Notes: generated by a model from the sequence alone, not told the origin. A stretch of 8,766 bases of DNA from Oscillospiraceae bacterium (GCA_022508725.1 JAFLUR010000082.1:1-8766), one strand, 5' to 3'; positions 1 through 5,698 are shown, counted from the first letter of the stretch. A program made the numbers and translations.

Positions 1-2
1 CG

Positions 3-209
3 AACAGCATATATCCCGCGCCTGTTAAATTCGGGTCTGCCGACTCATCGGAATTTTGCGACGGTACGGCCCAAATGCCGGACAGAGATTGTATGAATTA
101 CGGATATTACAGAAATTGCGGATATGATTACGGTATGATCGATAAAGAAAATTTCCGGATCCCGGATTTTTCAAAACAAAAATTAACAGAAATGAGTTGC
201 GTAATATGA
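3..209 (+). CDS. Unidentified protein, C-terminal part (left-truncated)
   Basis: This frame is open from the left edge for 68 codons and ends in TGA at 207-209. That stop overlaps the flbD ATG at 206 as ATGA, the coupled arrangement also seen at motA/motB. The other two forward frames close by 27 and 96, and all three reverse frames carry stops within the first 100 bases. The visible product is hydrophilic and rich in Tyr, Gly and Cys in the middle (NYGYYRNCGYDYG). It has no membrane segment or motif that I recognise. The hook protein FlgE often precedes flbD in clostridia, but this tail does not look like a FlgE C-terminus. I do not know its function. It could be a lineage-specific small protein of the operon, or a chance open frame; the stop/start overlap is the main support. 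Confidence 0.45.
   Translation, partial: NSIYPAPVKFGSADSSEFCDGTAQMPDRDCMNYGYYRNCGYDYGMIDKENFRIPDFSKQKLTEMSCVI
148..171 (+). terminator. Weak terminator-like hairpin upstream of flbD
   Basis: A five-base-pair stem, TCCGG (154-158) with CCGGA (162-166), closes a three-base loop. AAAA at 148-151 precedes it and five T residues (167-171) follow it. The shape is that of a small intrinsic terminator, but the stem is short and it lies inside an apparent open frame in the middle of an operon. It may be a partial attenuator or chance. Confidence 0.2.
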
Positions 210-439
210 TTTGTGTAACAAGGCTTAATGATTCGGTATTTTACATAAATCCCGATTTGATCGAATTTATAGAGGAAACACCGAATACGGTAATATCCTT
301 TTCAACAGGAAGAAAGGTCGTTGTGAGGGAAACGTGCGGTGAGATCATAGATAGGATAATTTCCTTTAAAAATAAGGTTTTCAGGGAGGTTTATATAACG
401 GATAAATCGGAGATCGCCGAAAGCGATATGATTGTCTGA
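206..439 (+). CDS. flbD: Flagellar protein FlbD (SwrD family)
   Basis: This is a small soluble protein of 77 residues. The opening (ICVTRLNDSVFYINPDLIEF) and the following ETPNTVISFSTGRKVVV are the conserved FlbD pattern: V-T-R-L-N, F-Y-I-N, L-I-E, then T-P-x-T-V and a T-G-x-K segment. Family knowledge: FlbD-like proteins are encoded beside motA in many Gram-positive bacteria, and the Bacillus subtilis member SwrD raises flagellar motor power. I chose ATG 206, not the in-frame TTG at 197, because the family begins M-I-x-V-T-R-L and because ATG 206 overlaps the preceding TGA as ATGA. The tail after about residue 62 is polar and longer than the conserved core. motA follows after 36 bases. Molecular mechanism is unknown; family assignment is secure. 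Confidence 0.9.
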   Translation: MICVTRLNDSVFYINPDLIEFIEETPNTVISFSTGRKVVVRETCGEIIDRIISFKNKVFREVYITDKSEIAESDMIV

Positions 440-475
440 ATTAAAAAAGGAAGGTTTAACAGGGGTGATAGTGCG

Positions 476-1279
476 ATGGAGATATCAACGCTCATTGGAA
501 TAATCGGCGGAGCCGCCGTAGTTTTGTACGGTATAGGTCTGGATAGACTGATGGGTTTTTATGACAGAGACAGTGTGTTCATAGTTGTGGGCGGCGTTAT
601 AACGGCGATATTTACTGCGAACAGTATGACAAATATCAAAAATCTGCCTAAGATTATGAGCATGGCATTTAAAAAGACTGAGTATGATTTGCAGGGTATG
701 ATCGCCAATATAATAGAGCTTGCCAATATAGCAAGAAAAGACGGTTTGCTTGCGCTTGACAACAAGTCAAGGGATATTGAGGATGAGTTTCTGAAAAAGG
801 GCGTTATGCTCGTTGTTGACGGAACCGATCCCGATTTGATAAGAAATATAATGGAAACCGAGATCATGTGTATGGAGGACCGGCATAACGGCAACGCCGG
901 GATACTTTACAATATCTCATCATCGGCGCCTGCGTTCGGTATGATAGGAACACTTGTCGGTCTTATAAACATGCTTGCGAACCTCGCCGATTCGTCAACG
1001 CTCGGTCCCGCCATGTCGGTTGCGCTTGTTACAACCTTTTACGGTTCAATGATAGCGAACTGGATATTCACACCGATGGCAAACAAGCTTAAAGCGTTTA
1101 CCGCCGTTGAGGTACAGTATGACGCGCTTATATTGGAAGGTCTGCTTTCGATACAGGCGGGAGAAAATCCGAGACTTATAGAAGAAAAATTGAACAGCTT
1201 TATTTCAAATACGGAGCTTGCGGCAAAGAACGGAGCCGAAGACAAAGGTAAAGGCAGTGAGGCGGGTGCAGAGGCATGA
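476..1279 (+). CDS. motA: Flagellar stator protein MotA
   Basis: MotA forms the ring of the stator, which couples ion flow through the inner membrane to rotation of the C-ring. The 267-residue product has the MotA plan. Two N-terminal membrane segments lie at about 3-20 and 33-50. A cytoplasmic loop with charged residues spans about 55-140. Two further segments lie at about 149-170 and 178-200. The conserved prolines are visible as P152 in SAPAFGMIGTLVG and P178 in LGPAMSVALVTTFYG; they correspond to the two mechanistically important MotA prolines. T159 lies in the pore-lining GTLVG stretch. The last 20 residues are a charged, low-complexity tail. AGGGGTG at 461-467 serves as ribosome binding site for ATG 476. 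The stop overlaps motB as ATGA, which fits equal synthesis of the two subunits. Confidence 0.96.
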   Translation: MEISTLIGIIGGAAVVLYGIGLDRLMGFYDRDSVFIVVGGVITAIFTANSMTNIKNLPKIMSMAFKKTEYDLQGMIANIIELANIARKDGLLALDNKSRDIEDEFLKKGVMLVVDGTDPDLIRNIMETEIMCMEDRHNGNAGILYNISSSAPAFGMIGTLVGLINMLANLADSSTLGPAMSVALVTTFYGSMIANWIFTPMANKLKAFTAVEVQYDALILEGLLSIQAGENPRLIEEKLNSFISNTELAAKNGAEDKGKGSEAGAEA

Positions 1280-1995
1280 AAAAAAGATCGACGTCCGAAT
1301 CCGGCGGCGGCGCAAATTGGATGGACACCTACGGAGACATGGTAACGCTGCTTTTGTGTTTCTTTGTTTTGCTGTATGCATCGTCAACCATTGACGCATC
1401 AAAATGGGCGCAGATCGTTATTTCGTTCGGCGGTGCGCCGGGCGTGCTCACAAGCCAGGAGGCGGTTATCGAAACGGCGCGCAACAACATACCCAACAGA
1501 AAGCAGAGTCAGTCCAGTGAAGCGACCGCGAAAAACGCGCAGAAGCTTTATGAGGAACTGAGGCAGTATGTCAGCGAAAACGGTATGGACAGAGATGTGC
1601 TTGTCGTAAAATCGGGAGATGAGATACTCATCAGATTCGGAAACAATGTGCTTTTTGATACCGGAAAGGCGAATATACGCGCGGAAGCCGAGGGTATCAT
1701 GTCACAGATAACCGAAGCGATAATGGGCTATTCATCAAGGATCAATATGATACGCATTGAAGGACATACCGATAATGTGCCCATAAACACAAGGGAATTT
1801 CCGTCAAACTGGGAGCTTTCGACGACAAGGGCGGTCAACGTTCTGAGGTTTGTTGTTGAGAACCACGGTTATCCGCTGGATAAGATCTCCGCCGTCGGAT
1901 ACGGAGAGTATCATCCGGTCGGAGATAACTCGGTCGAAGAAGGCAGGCGTATGAACAGACGCGTTGACTTTGTGATAAACGTAATGCCGGAGTAA
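1276..1995 (+). CDS. motB: Flagellar stator protein MotB
   Basis: MotB is the peptidoglycan-anchored partner of MotA. It has a short cytoplasmic head, one membrane helix at about 20-36 and a periplasmic OmpA-like domain at about 124-236. The ion-carrying aspartate is D21 in TYGDMVTLLLCFFVLLYASS. The plug/linker region follows at about 37-60. The OmpA-type wall-binding signature is present: VLFDTGKANI (125-134), EGHTDNVP (162-169), NWELSTTRA (178-186) and RRMNRRVDF (224-232). At 239 residues it is a normal-length MotB. The ATG at 1276 overlaps the motA stop. Ion type cannot be settled: a cysteine seven residues after the aspartate resembles Na+-type PomB, but clostridial MotB proteins vary here. 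Family and role are secure. Confidence 0.96.
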   Translation: MKKRSTSESGGGANWMDTYGDMVTLLLCFFVLLYASSTIDASKWAQIVISFGGAPGVLTSQEAVIETARNNIPNRKQSQSSEATAKNAQKLYEELRQYVSENGMDRDVLVVKSGDEILIRFGNNVLFDTGKANIRAEAEGIMSQITEAIMGYSSRINMIRIEGHTDNVPINTREFPSNWELSTTRAVNVLRFVVENHGYPLDKISAVGYGEYHPVGDNSVEEGRRMNRRVDFVINVMPE

Positions 1996-2052
1996 CCGGG
2001 GAGGAACCGGGAAGTGACGGTTTTTCAAAAAAATTAAGGAAGGGTTATATCA

Positions 2053-2463
2053 ATGACTAAAACAGTAAAAATCTTAATTGCAGTAATAATTGTGATTGTT
2101 CTCGGAGCATCGGGAGCCATCGCGTTTGTGCTGACAAGAAACACATCCGAAAGGGAAGAACCGAGATTTATTTACGATCCGGGAACTTCATTTATAACAA
2201 ATGTTCAGGAGGATTCGTCTCTTGCGAAAACTACCCTCGTTATTCAGGTTATAGGAGCAAAGACTCTTGCGGCGCTTACCGAAGATTCCGTTAAGGTAAA
2301 TGACAGCATAATAAGCGTTCTCAGAGAAAAAACAAAGGATGAGATGACATCGCCGGAAATACAGGAACGGCTGAAAGTTGAGATTTGCGAGCGTCTTGAG
2401 CAGGATCTTAACATAGAGGGAATTGAAACCATATATTTCAGTGAATTTGTTGTTACAAATTAA
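2053..2463 (+). CDS. fliL: Flagellar basal body-associated protein FliL
   Basis: FliL is a single-pass inner-membrane protein. Its periplasmic domain surrounds or supports the stator and increases motor output. The 136-residue product has a short basic N-terminus, one membrane helix at about 6-27 (ILIAVIIVIVLGASGAIAFV) and a periplasmic domain. That domain contains the FliL pattern: an early FITNV strand, LVIQVIGAKTLAAL, a helix ending in LEQDL, and the closing YFSEFVV motif typical of the family C-terminus. The start is ATG 2053, with AAGGAAGGG at about 2036-2044 as ribosome binding site. motB ends 57 bases upstream. After the stop comes a 207-base gap with inverted repeats before fliM. Confidence 0.92.
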   Translation: MTKTVKILIAVIIVIVLGASGAIAFVLTRNTSEREEPRFIYDPGTSFITNVQEDSSLAKTTLVIQVIGAKTLAALTEDSVKVNDSIISVLREKTKDEMTSPEIQERLKVEICERLEQDLNIEGIETIYFSEFVVTN

Positions 2464-2471
2464 GGATAGAT

Positions 2472-2632
2472 ATAACCGGTATACAGACGTTTCGGTCCGG
2501 GGTCACAGCCTTGCCGGGATATTTTAAAAGGCAGAGGCCGGTTATTCCGAAGCTCCCTTTGGCATACAGCCGTAATAATTTAAGAATTTGATTTTGTAAT
2601 AAAGGGTGCTTCCGAGGGGCGGTGAATGCTCC
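2472..2632 (+). promoter_or_regulatory. Candidate structured RNA in the fliL-fliM gap
   Basis: The 207-base gap (2464-2670) has no credible gene and carries several nested inverted repeats. ATAACCGG (2472-2479) pairs with CCGGTTAT (2538-2545). Inside that pair and stacked on its 3' arm, CCTTGCC (2509-2515) pairs with GGCAGAGG (2530-2537), with one bulged A. A second element follows: GAAGCTCCCTTT (2549-2560) pairs with AAAGGGTGCTTC (2601-2612) in 11 of 12 positions around a 40-base loop, which itself can close GGC/GCC at 2561-2571. A third small stem joins GGGGC (2616-2620) with GCTCC (2628-2632). The fliM ribosome binding site (AGGGTGG, 2655-2661) lies 22 bases further on. I see no convincing -35/-10 pair or sigma-D promoter. 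It could be a leader RNA, a processing site, or the remains of a lost gene. Folding is inferred by eye. Confidence 0.4.
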
Positions 2633-2670
2633 GTTATAAAAATACATGACAGATAGGGTGGTGAAAGAAA

Positions 2671-3660
2671 TTGTCAGATGTGTTATCGCAAAGTGAAATA
2701 GATAACCTGCTGAAATCATTGACTCAGGGCGATTTTTCCGATGAAGAAGAAAGTCCGGCCGAGGTCAAGGTCAAGAAATATGACTTCAGAACAGCAAATA
2801 AATTTACAAAGGAACAGGTGAAAACGCTTCATAATGTGTATTCAACGTTTTCGCATCTGTTGTCAACATATCTATCGGGTACGTTAAGAACATCCTGCCA
2901 GGTAGAAGTTTTGTCGGCCGAGGAGCAGACTTATTCCGAATATACAAATTCCTTACAGGTACCGCTTATTCTGGCTATTGTAGATATGCCTCCGCTTGAC
3001 GGTTCAACGCTTATAGAGATATCTCCGAGTATTGCCTACGGAATACTCAACAGACTTCTCGGCGGAAAAGGCGGGGATCTGGAAACGTCAAAAACATTTA
3101 CGGATATAGATATTGCTCTTATGGAAAGAGTGATTCATCAAATTCTTAAACAGATAGACAACGCGTGGTCAAGAATCGCGCAGACCAAATCAAAGCTGAA
3201 CCGGATAGAAACAAGTCCGCAGTTCGCACAGATAGTAGCCTATAACGAGCCTACGGTTATTATTACCATAAGCGTAAAGATCGGCGATGAGGTTGATGGA
3301 TTTATAAATATTTGTATTCCGTTTGTCGCTATCGATCCGATAAACAGCTTGATGGAAAATTCAATGTGGGTATCAAGCAAAAAAATCAAGCATGAGCCGG
3401 AAAATGAAGCGAATATCCGCGAAAGATTGAAGAGAGCCAAATTTAATATAACGGCGAACTTCAATTCGATGCCCATAAGTCTTCAGGAAGTGGTGTCGCT
3501 TGGTGTGGGAGATGTCCTAAAGCTCGATCACAGAGTGGGGGACGGACTTTTGATAGATATAGCAGGTATGCCGAAATTCCGCGGCAAACTCGGTGTTTTT
3601 GAAAACAAGTACGCGGTGAAGCTTGCAGAAAAAATAGAGGAGGACAGAGACGATGAGTGA
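2671..3660 (+). CDS. fliM: Flagellar motor switch protein FliM
   Basis: FliM is the C-ring switch component that binds phosphorylated CheY and joins FliG to FliN/FliY. The first residues, SDVLSQSEIDNLLKSL, are the CheY-P-binding helix; this fixes the start at TTG 2671, preceded by AGGGTGG at 2655-2661. A flexible acidic linker spans about 18-35. The middle CheC-like domain spans about 40-230 and includes the FliM-type RLLGGKGG at 128-135 in place of a phosphatase centre. The C-terminal SpoA domain spans about 255-325 and includes the VGDVLKLDHRVGDGLLIDI stretch. At 329 residues it is of normal length. fliY begins eight bases before the fliM stop. A TTG start is the only unusual point and may lower its translation relative to fliY. 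Confidence 0.96.
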   Translation: MSDVLSQSEIDNLLKSLTQGDFSDEEESPAEVKVKKYDFRTANKFTKEQVKTLHNVYSTFSHLLSTYLSGTLRTSCQVEVLSAEEQTYSEYTNSLQVPLILAIVDMPPLDGSTLIEISPSIAYGILNRLLGGKGGDLETSKTFTDIDIALMERVIHQILKQIDNAWSRIAQTKSKLNRIETSPQFAQIVAYNEPTVIITISVKIGDEVDGFINICIPFVAIDPINSLMENSMWVSSKKIKHEPENEANIRERLKRAKFNITANFNSMPISLQEVVSLGVGDVLKLDHRVGDGLLIDIAGMPKFRGKLGVFENKYAVKLAEKIEEDRDDE

Positions 3661-5032
3661 TATGTTAAGTCAAGAAGAAATTGATAGCTTGCTCGGCGGC
3701 AAAGAGGGTAATGACTCGTCAGACTCTACACCGCAGGAACCGGATAAGGACTTGTTGGGCGCAGAGTTTGCTACGCAGGAAAGCAATGATGTTATGCCGG
3801 AAGAGGCAGAAGATGCCGGAAAATCCGGGAAAAAAGATATCGAGGCGCATGAACCCAATCAGGACGCGCTTACCGATCTGGAAAAGGATACTCTCGGAGA
3901 GGTCGGAAATATAAGCATGGGCGCCGCGGCGACCGCGCTTCACAACTTGATCGGCAAAAAGGTCGATATTACCATTCCTACGGTAAGTGTTACGAATTAT
4001 TCAACACTTGCAAAAAAATACGATATCCCTTATGTGGCAATACATATCTCGTATGTGGAGGGTCTGCACGGGGATAATATGCTTATAATGAAAATCGAAG
4101 ATGTCAAGGCGATAACGAGTATTCTTATAGGCAGTGACGAGTATAACGAAGGTGAGCTCAGCGAGCTGCATTTGAGCGCCATAAGCGAATGTATGAATCA
4201 GATGATGGGCGCTTCGGCAACATCGCTGTCAAAGCTTGTAAATATGAAGATCAATATTTCACCGCCTACGGTTGAAATTATGAATCTTGCGGACGCGCTG
4301 GTTACCGATCTGATAGATCAGGGTGACAGTGATATGGTTTCCACTTCGTTTAATATGGAAGTGGAGGATTTGTTTACAACCGAGATAATGCTCCTTATGG
4401 ATTTGCAGTTCGGTAAGGATATTGTAAACGGCTTCTTTGAAACACAGGAAGCTGCACAGCCCGAATTGGTGGGAGCGGGAACAAATACGGCAGAGCCGAG
4501 TCATGAGGCATCAATGCTGCCGCCGGAAATGGATCCGACGTACGCTACGCCGCCGGGATACGGCGCACAGCAGACACCGCCGCCGGGATACGGCGCACCG
4601 CAGACACCGCCGCCGGGATACGGCGCACCGCAGATGCCGCCGCCCGGATACGGATATCCGCAAATGCAGATGCCGCCGCCGGGATACGGTTATCAGCCGC
4701 AACCGCAGCCGCAGCCCGCATATAATGTTCAGTCCATTCAATATGAGAATTTCGGCGGCTCACCCGGAGTTGAAGTGGGCGAAAATATTGAAATGCTTAT
4801 GGATGTTCCTCTTCAGGTTACCGTTGAGCTGGGAAGAACAAAGAAAAATCTTAAAGAAATACTTGATTTCAATGTAGGCTCCATTATTACCCTCGATAAG
4901 CTCGTTGGAGAGGCGGTCGATGTCGTTGTAAACGGAAAAATGATCGCAAAGGGCGAGGTTGTTGTCGCGGATGATAATTTTGCCGTAAGAATAACCGAAA
5001 TTATGAAGATAAATCGTGTCGCTAAACTATAA
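3653..5032 (+). CDS. fliY: Flagellar motor switch phosphatase FliY, with PGYG-repeat linker
   Basis: FliY is the large FliN homologue of Gram-positive bacteria. It is a C-ring component and a CheY-P phosphatase. Residues 1-14 (MSDMLSQEEIDSLL) repeat the CheY-P-binding motif of FliM. After an acidic linker, two CheC-type active-site motifs (D/S-x3-E-x2-N-x22-P) appear intact: D79, E83, N86 and P109, then S175, E179, N182 and P205. Residues about 375-459 are the SpoA/FliN domain (DVPLQVTVELGRTKKNLKEI). The linker between these parts is unusual: residues 299-348 are five PPGYG-containing repeats, followed by a QP-rich run. At 459 residues the protein is longer than the roughly 380-400 I expect for Bacillus-type FliY, and the repeat linker accounts for much of the excess. 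GAGGAGGA at 3637-3644 is a strong ribosome binding site. The start overlaps fliM by eight bases. Confidence 0.96.
   Translation: MSDMLSQEEIDSLLGGKEGNDSSDSTPQEPDKDLLGAEFATQESNDVMPEEAEDAGKSGKKDIEAHEPNQDALTDLEKDTLGEVGNISMGAAATALHNLIGKKVDITIPTVSVTNYSTLAKKYDIPYVAIHISYVEGLHGDNMLIMKIEDVKAITSILIGSDEYNEGELSELHLSAISECMNQMMGASATSLSKLVNMKINISPPTVEIMNLADALVTDLIDQGDSDMVSTSFNMEVEDLFTTEIMLLMDLQFGKDIVNGFFETQEAAQPELVGAGTNTAEPSHEASMLPPEMDPTYATPPGYGAQQTPPPGYGAPQTPPPGYGAPQMPPPGYGYPQMQMPPPGYGYQPQPQPQPAYNVQSIQYENFGGSPGVEVGENIEMLMDVPLQVTVELGRTKKNLKEILDFNVGSIITLDKLVGEAVDVVVNGKMIAKGEVVVADDNFAVRITEIMKINRVAKL
4550..4696 (+). repeat. In-frame tandem repeat within fliY (PPPGYG units)
   Basis: The unit is 30 bases (ten codons, PPPGYGAPQT-like). 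Copies at 4551-4580, 4581-4610 and 4611-4640 differ from their neighbours at only one or two positions. A 36-base copy from 4641 and a partial one from about 4677 are more diverged. The first three copies are nearly identical in third codon positions, which suggests recent duplication by slippage and not selection on the protein alone. The same repetition produces long artificial open frames rich in Arg in other frames and on the opposite strand. Confidence 0.93.
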
Positions 5033-5033
5033 A

Positions 5034-5172
5034 CGACGGCATTTATAAGGCAGTGGGAATGCATATTTGAAAATTGCCACTGCCTTATGACAGTTATGGA
5101 AGCTACCCGGTAAATTTACCGGGATAAATGCGGACCGTCGGGAAAACGGTAATTTATTCGGTATTTGACCGT
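5034..5172 (+). promoter_or_regulatory. Candidate three-way-junction RNA in the fliY-fliO gap
   Basis: The gap begins one base after the fliY stop with a long closing stem. CGACG (5034-5038) pairs with CGTCG (5136-5140), and GCATTTAT (5039-5046) pairs with ATAAATGC (5124-5131), leaving only GGAC (5132-5135) bulged. Immediately inside, AAGGCAGTGG (5047-5056) pairs perfectly with CCACTGCCTT (5077-5086) around a 20-base loop. A 19-base linker follows. Then the perfect palindrome at 5106-5123 (CCCGGTA, AATT, TACCGGG) abuts the closing stem. The two inner helices therefore stack on the closing helix without linker bases on two sides. Downstream, ACGGT (5146-5150) can pair with ACCGT at 5134-5138 or at 5168-5172, the latter next to the fliO ribosome binding site. 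No T-run follows the stems, so this does not look like a terminator. I do not recognise a known riboswitch class. Confidence 0.45.
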
Positions 5173-5185
5173 ACGGAGGGATTTG

Positions 5186-5698
5186 ATGACAGGGGATATT
5201 CTTAAACTGATATTCTATCTTATAGCGTTCTTTGCGGTACTGTGGGGAGCATATGTTGCGAGTAAATGGCTTGCCGCGCGTTCCGTTTCCATGGGCTTTT
5301 CATCAAAATTTATGATCGTTGCGGACAGGGTTCAATTGACAAAGGATTCGTTTTTGTGCATAGTCCGGGTAGGTGAAAGATATTTTCTTGTCGGAATATC
5401 GTCGGGAGAGGTAAATCTTTTGTCGGAGCTTTATGAGGAGGACCTTGTGATGCTGCGGGATACGCAGGAGCTTGCCAATCCCGTGGACAGCCTTCGGGAA
5501 ATGTTCGCCGGCGCGGCATCAAAGCTGAAGAAGAATACGGATAGTTCGCGCGAGAACAGTTTTTACAATATATTAAAAAAACAGTCACTTGATGATGTGA
5601 CCGAGGATTCTGTGGATAAGATAATAAATGAAAGCCGAAAAAGAACAGACAGGCTGAAGAGAAAAAGGTCGAATGAGGATGAGAATGATGAAGATTAG
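5186..5698 (+). CDS. fliO: Flagellar biosynthetic protein FliO (FliZ in Bacillus)
   Basis: FliO is a small inner-membrane protein that helps assemble the FliP ring of the flagellar export gate. The 170-residue product has one N-terminal membrane helix at about 5-31. A compact FliO domain follows at about 40-85: FMIVADRVQLTKDSFLCIVR, then GERYFLVGISSGEVNLLSEL. The rest is a long charged tail ending in a basic and then acidic run. I chose ATG 5186 because ACGGAGGG (5173-5180) lies five bases before it and the protein then begins directly before the helix. TTG 5183 is adjacent and in frame, and TTG 5165 is further upstream; both are less likely. The 3' end overlaps fliP. Relatives often have cheY between fliY and this gene, but here there is only a structured non-coding gap. 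Confidence 0.88.
   Translation: MTGDILKLIFYLIAFFAVLWGAYVASKWLAARSVSMGFSSKFMIVADRVQLTKDSFLCIVRVGERYFLVGISSGEVNLLSELYEEDLVMLRDTQELANPVDSLREMFAGAASKLKKNTDSSRENSFYNILKKQSLDDVTEDSVDKIINESRKRTDRLKRKRSNEDENDED

Noticed and set aside
1996..2052. CCGG-CCGG mini-hairpin between motB and fliL
   Set aside because: The stem is only four self-complementary bases (1996-1999 region with a copy eight bases on), too weak to call.
2478..2573. Imperfect 13-base direct repeat (GGTATACAGACGT at 2478-2490 and GGCATACAGCCGT at 2561-2573)
   Set aside because: Eleven of 13 bases match, but a pair this similar can arise by chance in a 200-base stretch, and the copies lie in different structural contexts.
2472..2632. 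c-di-GMP riboswitch (GEMM class) ahead of fliM
   Set aside because: A cyclic-di-GMP switch would be natural in a motility operon, but I do not find its conserved core words (such as GACGCAAAGC) or its junction pattern here or at 5034-5172.
2453..2719. Reverse-strand open frame covering the fliL-fliM gap
   Set aside because: It runs into the fliM start region, has no recognisable domain, and the sequence is better explained by inverted repeats on the + strand.
4437..4877. Long Arg-rich forward frame across the fliY repeat, and matching reverse frames at 4511-4763
   Set aside because: These are shadows. A 30-base repeat is a multiple of three, so it keeps any stop-free frame open. The products are low-complexity RRDTAH-like strings, while the fliY frame carries recognised domains on both sides.
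5033..5185. Sigma-D or sigma-A promoter ahead of fliO
   Set aside because: No TAAA and CCGATAT pair, and no TTGACA/TATAAT pair at proper spacing, was found; AT-rich words here are explained by the stem arms.
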